Source: Actinomycetota bacterium
GTDB lineage: Bacteria > Actinomycetota > Acidimicrobiia > Spongiisociales > UBA11373
DNA length: 56,811 bases
Direction: 5' to 3'
Assembly: GCA_020444505.1 (NCBI GenBank)
Contig: JAHLKU010000014.1
Coordinates: 1 to 56,811, forward strand
Shown: positions 36,143 through 44,119 of the stretch, piece after piece
Layout: each line of letters starts with the position of its first letter
How positions within the stretch are numbered: the first letter of the stretch is position 1
The notes under the pieces: model-generated
What the model saw: the letters and a program-made list of their open reading frames with translations, nothing else
What the model was told of the DNA's origin: nothing
The model's database searches: none
Made by a program: the position numbers and the translations under genes

Positions 36143-36170
36143 TCAAGAACGCGGCACCCGCGGGCCGATA
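36143..36170 (+). promoter_or_regulatory. Sigma-28-like promoter B, before the second pilin unit
   Basis: TCAAG (36143-36147), 16 nt, then GCCGATA (36164-36170), the closest match to the sigma-28 -10 element in this set. It lies 37 nt before the ATG at 36207, immediately after the previous stop codon. Confidence 0.6.
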
Positions 36171-36206
36171 GGGAACCTCAGGCCGATCGAGAGCGCTGGA
36201 GGTCGC

Positions 36207-36749
36207 ATGGTGCGGGGCAAGCTGCGGCGGGACGTCGTCGACACCGATGGGGGATTCACCCTCGTCGAGGTGTCGATCGCGCTCACCGGGCTGCTCCTCA
36301 TCTCCTCGGTGATGATGTCGTTCTTCGTCGGTGCGACGCGGGTGGACGCCACCCACACCGCCGACGACGCGGCGCTGGAGCAACTGCGCGACGCCCGTCA
36401 GCGCATGAGCCGCGACGTGCGGGAGGCACGCCGTTTCACGGCGGCCGGGCCGCACGGGTTCACCGTGTGGGTGGACGACGGCTGGGACGAGGTCGTCGGC
36501 ACCGACGAGCTGATCACCTGGAGCATCGACGTGGCCGGCAACCTGCGACGCGCGGTCGGCGAGTCGTCGCGGGTCGAGGCTCGCGGACTGTCGGTGGAGC
36601 GGTCCTACTTCGCGTTCGACGCCGCCAACCCGTCGAGCATCTCCTCGATGCGAATGCATCTGGAGGCCGAGGTGGAAGGCCCCGGCGGGGGCCCACCGAC
36701 CGGCACACGGTCGCTCGACACCGAGATCACCTTGAGGAACGTCCCGTGA
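36207..36749 (+). CDS. Prepilin-like protein (PilW/GspJ-type minor pilin)
   Basis: 180 aa. Prepilin signal DTDGG|FTLVEVSIAL with cleavage after G16 and E21 at +5. The post-helix segment LEQLRDARQRMSRDVREARRF (about 53-73) is the long amphipathic helix typical of PilW/GspJ proteins, followed by strands. ATG with GGAGG 3-4 nt upstream. It overlaps the next gene by GTGA, so the pair is made together, as in GspJ-GspK tip pairs. Confidence 0.82.
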   Translation: MVRGKLRRDVVDTDGGFTLVEVSIALTGLLLISSVMMSFFVGATRVDATHTADDAALEQLRDARQRMSRDVREARRFTAAGPHGFTVWVDDGWDEVVGTDELITWSIDVAGNLRRAVGESSRVEARGLSVERSYFAFDAANPSSISSMRMHLEAEVEGPGGGPPTGTRSLDTEITLRNVP

Positions 36750-38140
36750 CCCGCACCCGCGCCCCCCGACCCCGGGACCTCCGCCGCGACGAGCGGGGGA
36801 TGGCCGTCGCCGCCGTCATGTTCCTGGGCCTGGCGGTGATGATGCTGACGTCGGTGATCGCGGTGCGGGCGTTCCGCCAGAGCGGCAGCACCGCGGCGGA
36901 CGCCGAGTGGGAGACCACCCTGCACGTGGCCGAGTCTGGCCTCGACGACGGCCTGGTCCGCATGTACGACCAGCCCGGGTACACCACCGGGGAGGTGATG
37001 CCGAGCGGCTTCGACAGCCCGGAGGACGCCCGGGCCTGGGTGCTCGCCGCCGCCGACGCCCGTCCCGGCGGCGACCTGCGTGCTACTTCCGGTGGCGAGT
37101 ACGTCGTGGTGCGGCCGGCCAACACTGCGGCGATCTTCTCCATCGGGTACGTGCCGTCTCGCGACGCCGCCGACCGCCGCGTCCGCATCGTCCACGCCAT
37201 GATCGACGACGCCGTGGTGAGCGGAGGCTGGTACGCGCGCTACGCCGTGCTCGCCGGCGGTGAGCTCCTGCTGAACGGGAACCCGACCATCATCAGCGGC
37301 GCCACCGTCGGCGTGCACACCAACGACTACCTCGACATCCGGGGCAGCGTGTTCGTGGACGGCTGCCTGTCGGCGTCGGGCAGCAGCCGGGTGGTCGGCT
37401 CGATGAGCCAGGACCCCGGCTGCGGCACGCCCGGCGTGCAGGCCCCGGTGGAGATCCCGGCGATCGACGTCCGGTCGTTCTGGGAGTTCAGCATGTACGA
37501 CCTGTGCCCCAGCGGCGTGGTGAAGGCCGGCCCCGCCCATCCCACGCAGGGCAACACGATCGGCTCGGCTCCGTGCACCGGGGCGACCCTGACGTCGCAC
37601 GCCGACGCGGTGCCCTTCATGGGGTGGCGGTACAACGGCTGGACCGACACCCTCGCCCACCGGTGGCGCCACGAGAGCACCGGGCTGTACGACGGTGTGT
37701 TCTACGTGTACCGGGGCTCCGCCGACATGGCGGCCAGCCCGGGCTCGATCGCAGATCCCTGGCAGGTGACCCTGCTCGTGGAGGGGATCGGCTCGTGCCC
37801 CGGCATCACGGGCGGCGACATCGACGTCTCCGGCAGCCCGGTCATGGAGCCCTACCCCGAGACCCGCAACCTGCTGCTGGGTGCGGGGAGGGACATCGAC
37901 CTCTCCGGGAGCCCGACCGTGGTGGGGTTGATCGCCGCCCACGAGCAGATCGACAACTCGGGCGGGGCACAGGGGAGCGAGGCCGCCCTGCTGTCCGAAC
38001 TCGCCTGCGACTCGGTGGACGACACCATCGACGTGACCGAGATCTCCGGGAACCTGACGATCACCAACACCGGCCCCATCTCGACACCGTTCCCCGGATC
38101 GGAGACCATCCCGGTGGTCGCCGGGTGGGGCGAGCTGTGA
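36746..38140 (+). CDS. PilX/GspK-like pilus protein lacking the +5 glutamate
   Basis: 464 aa. RDERG|MAVAAVMFLGLAVMML resembles a prepilin start with cleavage after G18, but the +5 position is A23, not Glu. Absence of E5 is characteristic of GspK/PilX-type subunits that cap the pilus. The helix continues into ETTLHVAESGLDDGL, the PilX N-terminal signature. The body has Gly-rich strand repeats (GELLLNGNPTIISGATVG, DIDLSGSPTVVGLIAAHEQID), a solenoid-like feature shared with the genes at 34809 and 40600. Several paired cysteines may form disulfides. GTG start overlaps the PilW-like gene. Confidence 0.78.
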   Translation: MTRTRAPRPRDLRRDERGMAVAAVMFLGLAVMMLTSVIAVRAFRQSGSTAADAEWETTLHVAESGLDDGLVRMYDQPGYTTGEVMPSGFDSPEDARAWVLAAADARPGGDLRATSGGEYVVVRPANTAAIFSIGYVPSRDAADRRVRIVHAMIDDAVVSGGWYARYAVLAGGELLLNGNPTIISGATVGVHTNDYLDIRGSVFVDGCLSASGSSRVVGSMSQDPGCGTPGVQAPVEIPAIDVRSFWEFSMYDLCPSGVVKAGPAHPTQGNTIGSAPCTGATLTSHADAVPFMGWRYNGWTDTLAHRWRHESTGLYDGVFYVYRGSADMAASPGSIADPWQVTLLVEGIGSCPGITGGDIDVSGSPVMEPYPETRNLLLGAGRDIDLSGSPTVVGLIAAHEQIDNSGGAQGSEAALLSELACDSVDDTIDVTEISGNLTITNTGPISTPFPGSETIPVVAGWGEL

Positions 38141-38142
38141 CC

Positions 38143-38170
38143 GCGCCGCTTCTGACTAGTCACACGGCGC
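38143..38170. other. Nested palindrome between two pilin units
   Basis: GCGCCG (38143-38148) and CGGCGC (38165-38170) enclose the perfect 10-bp palindrome TGACTAGTCA (38153-38162). It lies just after the stop of the PilX-like gene and 25 nt before promoter C. It could be a transcription stop for unit 2 or an operator for unit 3. Confidence 0.4.
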
Positions 38171-38194
38171 CCGGCGAATAGCACCGCGAACCGG

Positions 38195-38221
38195 TCAAGG
38201 TGCGCGGGCGGCGGGTCGATT
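38195..38221 (+). promoter_or_regulatory. Sigma-28-like promoter C, before the adhesin-pilin unit
   Basis: TCAAG (38195-38199), 15 nt, then GTCGATT (38215-38221). It lies 42 nt before the ATG at 38263 in a 122-nt intergenic gap. Confidence 0.5.
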
Positions 38222-38262
38222 CAATCCCAGAGCGCGGTGCAGCGACGCCGCCGGAGGGCCCT

Positions 38263-39960
38263 ATGGTGCGCGCCAATCGAGTTCATCGCCTCCTGGGCCG
38301 GATTCGTTCCGGCGAGGGCGGCTTCTCCATGGTCGAGGCGATGGTGGCCGTCACCATCCTGATGATCGCGATCATGATGAGCATGCAGCCGCTGATGGCT
38401 GCGATGATCCAGATCACCGACGCCCGCACCCTCACCGTGTCGGAGAACCTGGCCCAAGCCGAGATCGAGGCGATCCGCGCCCTGGACTACGGCGACGTGG
38501 GCAGCCCCGGGTACTCCCCCGACGGCGTGCTGCCCCGCACGCGCACCGAGACCGTCGAGGAGCGCGACTACCAGGTCGACATCGTGGTCACCTACGAGGG
38601 CTCGATCACCGGGTTGTCGATCATCGAGCAGGGCGGGGACGGCGTCCAGGGGTCGTTCGACCCCGGCGTGGACTACAAGTTCGTGCAGGTGACGGTGACA
38701 CCGGCCGACTCGTCGTCGCCGCCGGTGGTGATGGAGACCCTGGTCGCCCCCGGCAACATCGGCGCCCACGAGGGGATCGCCAGCATCCGGGTGACGCTGG
38801 CCCGCTACGAGCCGTTCGAGCCGAGCACGGTGCCGTTCCCGTCGCTGACGATCACTTCCTCGCCGTCGCTGCCGATCCACTCCGGGGCGCACACCGAGCA
38901 GCAGGTGTTCGCCGACGTGCCCGAGGGCGACTACGTGGTGTCGCTCGACGTCGCCAACGGCTGGGTGATCCATCCCGACGACACGGCCGCAGGCCAGCAG
39001 AACGTCACCGCGACCCCCGGCCTGCTCACCGAGACGAACCTGCGCGTCTACCGCCCCGCGACGCTGGTAGCCACCATCCTCGATGCCGAGTCGGGCGAGG
39101 CGGTCCCCAACGCCCGGATCCGCCTCGTCCACAACCCGAGCGGCGTGCAGACCGACTACGCCCCCGGGGAGTACGCCATCACCGGGCTGATGCCGGACGC
39201 CTACGACATCTCGGTGTCCGCCGGCAGCTACTACGGCTGGTCGGCGACCTCCGTGAACATCCCCGCCGGCTACCCGAATCTGATCCACGAGCTGGTGGTC
39301 GAACTGGACCCGATCCCGCCCACGACCACCACCACGAGCACCACGACCACCACCACGACCACCACGACGGTCCCGACGAGCTCGACGACGACCACCGTCC
39401 CGACGAGCTCGACGACGACCACGTCCACGACCACCACGACCACGACGACGCTGCCCCCGGCGAACACGGTGACCATCAAGTTCGTGGTGAAGGACAACAC
39501 CGGGCGGCGGGTGCACGGCGCCACGGTGGAGGTGCCCCATCCGACCCGGGGCACGCTGACCGCCGTCACCGACGACCGGGGCGAGGCATACCTCGACCTC
39601 GACGAGGACGACCGGTTCACCGCCACGGCCTCGACCGAGTGGGGCCACGGCCCCGACAGCGACGACTTCCGGGCCCGGAGCGGCACCACGGTGGACCTCA
39701 AGCTGGGCCGTCCCCGCAGCTACGGCACCTATGTGATGAGGAACGGCGACCGGGCGCAGTTCCTGGTCTCGGAGACCGGGAACAACTGGACGATCATCCC
39801 GCCCAACTACCAGGGCGAGGCGTCGTTCGTCGAGCGCAGCGGGTGGTTCCTGGTGGCCAAGCAGTGCGACGCCAACGGGTCGATCGAAGGCGCCACCTGG
39901 GTGTACGTCCGCAACAACAAGAACCTGTCGGTGTGGATCGGCGGGTGGTGCCCGTGGTGA
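38263..39960 (+). CDS. Modular minor pilin with Thr-rich stalk and two Ig-like domains (putative pilus-tip adhesin)
   Basis: 565 aa. Prepilin signal GEGG|FSMVEAMVAVTI with cleavage after G20 and E25 at +5, followed by a PilV-like pilin part (to about 190). A carboxypeptidase-regulatory/Ig-like domain spans about 266-352 (ATLVATILDAESGEAVPNARI to the PNLIHELVVEL strand). Residues ~353-399 are a nearly pure Thr/Ser/Pro linker. A second Ig-like domain follows (about 401-483, VKDNTGRRVHGATVEVPHP) and then a C-terminal ~80-residue module with two cysteines ending GGWCPW. A pilin carrying surface domains on a Thr stalk suggests a tip adhesin (inference). ATG 38263 is chosen for CCGGAGGG upstream. 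Confidence 0.82.
   Translation: MVRANRVHRLLGRIRSGEGGFSMVEAMVAVTILMIAIMMSMQPLMAAMIQITDARTLTVSENLAQAEIEAIRALDYGDVGSPGYSPDGVLPRTRTETVEERDYQVDIVVTYEGSITGLSIIEQGGDGVQGSFDPGVDYKFVQVTVTPADSSSPPVVMETLVAPGNIGAHEGIASIRVTLARYEPFEPSTVPFPSLTITSSPSLPIHSGAHTEQQVFADVPEGDYVVSLDVANGWVIHPDDTAAGQQNVTATPGLLTETNLRVYRPATLVATILDAESGEAVPNARIRLVHNPSGVQTDYAPGEYAITGLMPDAYDISVSAGSYYGWSATSVNIPAGYPNLIHELVVELDPIPPTTTTTSTTTTTTTTTTVPTSSTTTTVPTSSTTTTSTTTTTTTTLPPANTVTIKFVVKDNTGRRVHGATVEVPHPTRGTLTAVTDDRGEAYLDLDEDDRFTATASTEWGHGPDSDDFRARSGTTVDLKLGRPRSYGTYVMRNGDRAQFLVSETGNNWTIIPPNYQGEASFVERSGWFLVAKQCDANGSIEGATWVYVRNNKNLSVWIGGWCPW
39319..39459 (+). repeat. Low-complexity Thr/Ser-coding tract (ACG/ACC repeats)
   Basis: About 140 bp of ACC/ACG/AGC codons with two internal copies of a unit coding VPTSSTTTT. 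It encodes the stalk of the adhesin-like pilin. Such tracts change length easily by slippage in steps of 3. Confidence 0.85.
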
Positions 39961-40607
39961 GGTGGCTGCGCCGCGCCCTCGCCGGCGAAGGGGGATACAC
40001 CATCGTCGAACTGTCGATGTCGATGATCCTGTCGTCACTGATCTTCGCCTCGGTGGTCACGGTGATCTACTCGTTCAGCCAGCAGGCCGGCGACACCACC
40101 CGGAGCGCCAACCTGCAGGGGACGGCGCGCGAACTGGTCGCCGACATGGTGGTGGAGTTGCGTCAGGCCGAGCGGGTGTCGCCGAACGGGCACCCGATCG
40201 AGTCGCTGACGCCGGGCTCCCTGGTGTTCTACTCCGATCGGCTGGAGACCGAGGGCCCGGAGCGCATCGTGTACGAGCGGCGCGACTGCGCCGACGGCAT
40301 CTGCGAGCTGTGGGTGTCGCGCTACCCGGCGGTGGCCGGGACCGGCCCGTGGTGGGACTTCTCCGACGTCCCGGTGCAGACGGGCCTGGTCCTGCATCGG
40401 CTGCCCGACGACGAACCGCTGTTCCAGGGGGCCGACTGGGTCGGCGAGCCGGCGGCCAAGGAGTTCATCAACTACTGCGGCCCGAGCGGGCCGGTGTGCG
40501 ACTTCCCGCTCGTGGACATCACCTTCCGCACCCGGCCGGTCGGCACCAGCGAGGGCGGTGACTTCATCCTGGAGGTGCAGGAGGAGGTGAGGCTGCGCAA
40601 TGAGTGA
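39957..40607 (+). CDS. Prepilin-like protein (PilW/GspJ-type minor pilin)
   Basis: 216 aa. Prepilin signal GEGG|YTIVELSMSMIL with cleavage after G13 and E18 at +5; helix to about residue 36 and then LQGTARELVADMVVELRQAERV, the amphipathic segment of PilW-type pilins. Two cysteine pairs (DCADGIC, NYCGPSGPVC) are likely disulfides. GTG start overlaps the adhesin-pilin stop, and its end overlaps the next ATG by 8 bp. It parallels the gene at 36207. Confidence 0.82.
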   Translation: MRWLRRALAGEGGYTIVELSMSMILSSLIFASVVTVIYSFSQQAGDTTRSANLQGTARELVADMVVELRQAERVSPNGHPIESLTPGSLVFYSDRLETEGPERIVYERRDCADGICELWVSRYPAVAGTGPWWDFSDVPVQTGLVLHRLPDDEPLFQGADWVGEPAAKEFINYCGPSGPVCDFPLVDITFRTRPVGTSEGGDFILEVQEEVRLRNE

Positions 40608-42204
40608 GCACGCGCCGCTCGACCGCCGCGAGGGCGGGTTCGCCCTGGTGGCGGTGATCCTGGGGATCGGGGCGATGGTGTTCATCGTGGCGATGCTCTT
40701 CCAGCAGGCGTCCTCGGAGTACCGCAGCGCCCAGTACCAGCGGCGCGAGGACACGCTCGTCGCCGGTGCCGAGGCGATGCTGGAGCGCTACGCCGCCAAG
40801 CTGACGATCGACCCCGTGTACTACGAGCAGTGGGTGGACGAGGCCGAATTGCCCCGCCGCTGCGTCACGGCCGGCTCCCTCCACTACTACAGCGTGGTGC
40901 AGCCCGGCAACGAGTGGTTCGACGACTGCGGGGAGTGGGAGTACGAAGACCCCGGCGACTACTTCGCCCACCCCAAACTCGACGGCAAGGACGACAACGT
41001 GAGCGACGACATCGTCGCGCTCCTCACCGTCGAGCCCCCGACGGCGTCGAGCGACCTCCGGGTGACGGTGGTGGCCCGCAACACCGAGTTCGAGCACACC
41101 AGGGCGATCTCCGCCGACATCCGTCCCGAGTCGATCTCGGAGTTCGCCTTCATGACCCTCGAGGACCAGAACTTCGGTGCCGGCGCGCACACCTACGGCA
41201 AGGTCTACAGCGGCGACGACATCAACTACGCAAGCGGCGGCTACGCCCACCGTGACATCTACGCCGAGGACGGCATCGGCGTGGACTCCGGCTACGGGCC
41301 GCCGACGCTGGTGGACGGGGCGCGCGCCTTCGACGGGCGGCCGGGGGGCTACCCCGACATCCGGACGGTGTTCCCCGAGCCCATCGACTTCGAGGACTTC
41401 TGGGACGACCTCTCGCTGATCCAGTCGGTGGCCTGCAACTCGGGCGGGCTGTGCCTGAGCCGGTCCGAGAACCCCTCCCTGGGGCTGTCGTCCACGCCGA
41501 CGGCGTGGCTCATCGAGCCGCAGGTGGCGGGCTCCTCCACCAACCTGCGGGTGTCGGTGGCGTACACGAACAACTCGACCTCGTGCCTCACCTCCGAGGA
41601 GTGGTGGTGGCTCAACTCCGGCAACGCGTCGTGGAACTACCTCGGCACCTTCCCGGCGCCCGGCAACGGGGTGGTGTGGGTGGACGGCCACACGGTGATC
41701 GGCATGCCGGGACAGACGTCCACGATCAGCGGCGCCCTGACCATCTACGCCGGCCGCAACGGTTCGGCGAAGAACATCGTCATCGCCTCCGACATCGCCT
41801 ACCGCTCCGGCAGCACCGGCACCGACGTCCTCGGCCTCATCTCCAGCGACTGGGTGATCATCAACCCGTACGCCATCGGCTCCGACCGGGAGATGAACAT
41901 CTCCGCCGCGATGCTCGAGCAGGGCGGCACCATGTGGGTGGCGCGCACCTGCGGCTACGACGGCTACGACGTGGTCGGCCAGGGCTCGTCGTACCCGACG
42001 CTCAACACCTTCGGGAGCCAGGCCCGGCGCCAGACCGGCAACATGTCGGCCCAGTTCGCCATCCGCAACTACGAGTTCGACGCCCGGCTGGAGCGCCTCC
42101 GGCCCCCGCTGTACCCGCTGCTCGGCGACAGCTGGACGTACGGCAACTGGGTGGAGATCCAGCCGCCGTGCTGGGCGCGGCCCGGCTCCGCGAACTGCCC
42201 GTAG
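40600..42204 (+). CDS. PilX/GspK-like pilus protein lacking the +5 glutamate
   Basis: 534 aa. RREGG|FALVAVILGIGAMVF is prepilin-like with cleavage after G13 but A18 at +5, as in GspK/PilX subunits. The segment YRSAQYQRREDTLVAGAEAMLERY continues the helix. The large C-terminal part has solenoid-like strands (TISGALTIYAGRNGSAKNIVIASDI, TDVLGLISSDWVIINPYAIG, MLEQGGTMWVA), the counterpart of the GxxYAP region in the other two large proteins. It probably completes the tip complex with the two genes before it. Last gene of the cassette. Confidence 0.78.
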   Translation: MSEHAPLDRREGGFALVAVILGIGAMVFIVAMLFQQASSEYRSAQYQRREDTLVAGAEAMLERYAAKLTIDPVYYEQWVDEAELPRRCVTAGSLHYYSVVQPGNEWFDDCGEWEYEDPGDYFAHPKLDGKDDNVSDDIVALLTVEPPTASSDLRVTVVARNTEFEHTRAISADIRPESISEFAFMTLEDQNFGAGAHTYGKVYSGDDINYASGGYAHRDIYAEDGIGVDSGYGPPTLVDGARAFDGRPGGYPDIRTVFPEPIDFEDFWDDLSLIQSVACNSGGLCLSRSENPSLGLSSTPTAWLIEPQVAGSSTNLRVSVAYTNNSTSCLTSEEWWWLNSGNASWNYLGTFPAPGNGVVWVDGHTVIGMPGQTSTISGALTIYAGRNGSAKNIVIASDIAYRSGSTGTDVLGLISSDWVIINPYAIGSDREMNISAAMLEQGGTMWVARTCGYDGYDVVGQGSSYPTLNTFGSQARRQTGNMSAQFAIRNYEFDARLERLRPPLYPLLGDSWTYGNWVEIQPPCWARPGSANCP

Positions 42205-42239
42205 CGGGACGCTGCGGCGGGCCGGGGGCGGCGGCGACC

Positions 42240-42245
42240 TAACCT
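42240..42245 (+). promoter_or_regulatory. -10 box (TAACCT) giving a leaderless MBL-hisS-aspS-rarA transcript
   Basis: CCTAACCT ends 6 nt before the MBL ATG, with no ribosome site. The octamer is identical to the ruvC promoter box at 24012-24019. Confidence 0.5.
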
Positions 42246-42251
42246 GGCCCG

Positions 42252-42899
42252 ATGCAGATCCACGGGGCCCCGCTGTGGCTGGCCGCCACCAACTGCTACG
42301 TCGTGTCGGGCGACGGCGAGACCGGCGTCATCGTCGACGCCCCGCCCGGCCTGGCCGAGATCTCCCAGATCGTCGAGCGCGCCGGCATCGTGCCGGTGGC
42401 CCTGCTGGCCACCCACGGCCACATCGACCACATCGGGGCCGCAGGGCAGGTGACCCGCCGCTACGCCATGGTGGGCTACCTGCACCCCGACGACGATTGG
42501 CTCGCCTCCGACCCCGCCGCGCAGCTGCGGATGATGTTCGGGATGCAGCCCGACGGCGACTACGCCCCTCCGGAGCGGTACGAGGCGCTCGCCGACGGGA
42601 TGGTGCTCGATCTGGCCGGGCTGTCGCTGGAGGTGCTGCACACGCCGGGGCACACCCCCGGCCACGTCTGCTTCCGGGTGGCCGACGAGGCGGTGCTGTT
42701 CTCCGGAGACCACCTCTTTGCCGGGTCGATCGGCCGCACCGACCTGCCGGGAGGCGACTACGACGCCCTGATGGCGTCGATGGAGTCGAAGATCGCCCCC
42801 CTGCCCCCCGAGACCGACGTGCTGCCCGGCCACGGGCCCGCCACTACCATCGCCCGCGAACTGGCAGCCAACCCCTTCCTGACTCCCTTCCGATCGTGA
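42252..42899 (+). CDS. MBL-fold metallo-hydrolase (glyoxalase II-like)
   Basis: 215 aa. The metal site THGHIDHIGA gives HxHxDH, followed by HTPGHTPGHVCF, SGDHLFAGSIGRTDLPGGD (bridging Asp) and the final LPGHGPATT histidine. This is the short glyoxalase II-like form found next to hisS across actinobacteria. The natural substrate is uncertain. ATG 42252 sits 6 nt after a -10 box, implying a leaderless mRNA; the stop overlaps hisS (GTGA). Confidence 0.9.
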   Translation: MQIHGAPLWLAATNCYVVSGDGETGVIVDAPPGLAEISQIVERAGIVPVALLATHGHIDHIGAAGQVTRRYAMVGYLHPDDDWLASDPAAQLRMMFGMQPDGDYAPPERYEALADGMVLDLAGLSLEVLHTPGHTPGHVCFRVADEAVLFSGDHLFAGSIGRTDLPGGDYDALMASMESKIAPLPPETDVLPGHGPATTIARELAANPFLTPFRS

Positions 42900-44119
42900 T
42901 TCCCCAAGCGCCCAAGGGCACCGACGACATCCTCCCTCCCGCTTCGGAGAAGTGGCGGACGCTGCTGCGCGGCTTCGAGGACCTGGCCCGCCGCTACGGG
43001 TACGCCCTGACCATGACGCCGCTGTTCGAGGCCACCGAGTTGTTCTCCCGCGGGGTGGGGGAGGAGACCGAGGTCGTCGAGAAGCAGATGTACACGTTCG
43101 CCGACAAGAGCGACCGATCGCTGACCCTGCGGCCGGAGGCGACGGCCTCGGTGGTGCGGGCCTACCTGGGGGCGGGGCTCCAGGGAGTCTTCAAGGGGTA
43201 CTACGCCGGCCCCATGTTCCGCTACGAGCAGCCCCAGTCGGGGCGCCGGCGCCAGTTCTTCCAGGTGGGGGTGGAGTACCTGGCCGAGCCGTCGCCCGAC
43301 GCCGACGTCGAGGTGATCGAGGTGGGCTACCGCCTGCTCGCCGACGCGGGGGTCACCGGCGTGGGCGTGCGCCTGAACACGCTGGGCGACCCGGCCGATC
43401 GGGCGGCCTACCGCGACGAACTGCGGTCGTTCCTGCGCGGGCGCGCCGGCGACCTGTCACCCGACGCCCGCCGCCGCCTGGAAGGGAACCCGCTGCGGGT
43501 GCTCGACAGCAAGGCCGACGCGGAGGTGGTGGCCGACGCCCCGGCCCCGATCGACTCGATCGGTGGTGAGGCCGCCGCCCACTTCAGCGGCGTGCGCGCA
43601 GGCCTCGACCGGGCCGGGATCCCCTACGAGATCGCCCCGCGGCTGGTGCGGGGCCTCGACTACTACAACCGCACGGTGTTCGAGTACGTGTCGGCGGACT
43701 ACACGGCCGCCCAGGACGCGTTGGGCGGCGGAGGCCGCTACGACCCCCTCGCCGAGATGCTGGGCGGCCCCCCGGTGGCCGCCGTGGGCCTGGCGATGGG
43801 GGTGGACCGCATCGTGCTGGCGATGCCGGACCCCGAGCCGGCGGGGCCGGACGTGTTCGTGGTGCTGGCCGACCCGCAGCGGCGAGCCGAGGCGCTCGGC
43901 ATGGTGGGCCGGCTGCGCGAGGCCGGCCTGTGGGCCGAGATGGACCTCGGGGAGCGCTCCCTGAAGGCGCAGTTCAAGGTGGCCGGCCGCCGGTCCGCCC
44001 GCCTGGTGGCGGTGGTCGGGGACGAATGGGACGAGGGGGAGGTCACCGTCCGTCGCATGGCCGACGGTGAGGAGTCGAGGGTGGCGATCGAGGAGGTGCC
44101 CGCATGGGCGAGCCGGTGA
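42896..44119 (+). CDS. hisS: Histidine--tRNA ligase
   Basis: 407 aa class II synthetase. APKGTDDILPP at the N-terminus, motif 1 region TPLFEATELFSRGVGEETEVVEKQMYTF, motif 2 FRYEQPQSGRRRQFFQVGVE, the histidine-specific LVRGLDYYNRTVFEY and motif 3 AVGLAMGVDRIVLAM are all present. The C-terminal anticodon-binding domain is complete. GTG start overlaps the MBL gene; the 3' end overlaps aspS by 16 bp. Confidence 0.96.
   Translation: MIPQAPKGTDDILPPASEKWRTLLRGFEDLARRYGYALTMTPLFEATELFSRGVGEETEVVEKQMYTFADKSDRSLTLRPEATASVVRAYLGAGLQGVFKGYYAGPMFRYEQPQSGRRRQFFQVGVEYLAEPSPDADVEVIEVGYRLLADAGVTGVGVRLNTLGDPADRAAYRDELRSFLRGRAGDLSPDARRRLEGNPLRVLDSKADAEVVADAPAPIDSIGGEAAAHFSGVRAGLDRAGIPYEIAPRLVRGLDYYNRTVFEYVSADYTAAQDALGGGGRYDPLAEMLGGPPVAAVGLAMGVDRIVLAMPDPEPAGPDVFVVLADPQRRAEALGMVGRLREAGLWAEMDLGERSLKAQFKVAGRRSARLVAVVGDEWDEGEVTVRRMADGEESRVAIEEVPAWASR

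Noticed and set aside
39319-39459. ACC/ACG-rich simple repeat as a possible non-coding element
   Set aside because: It is fully in frame within a prepilin gene and codes a Thr/Ser stalk.
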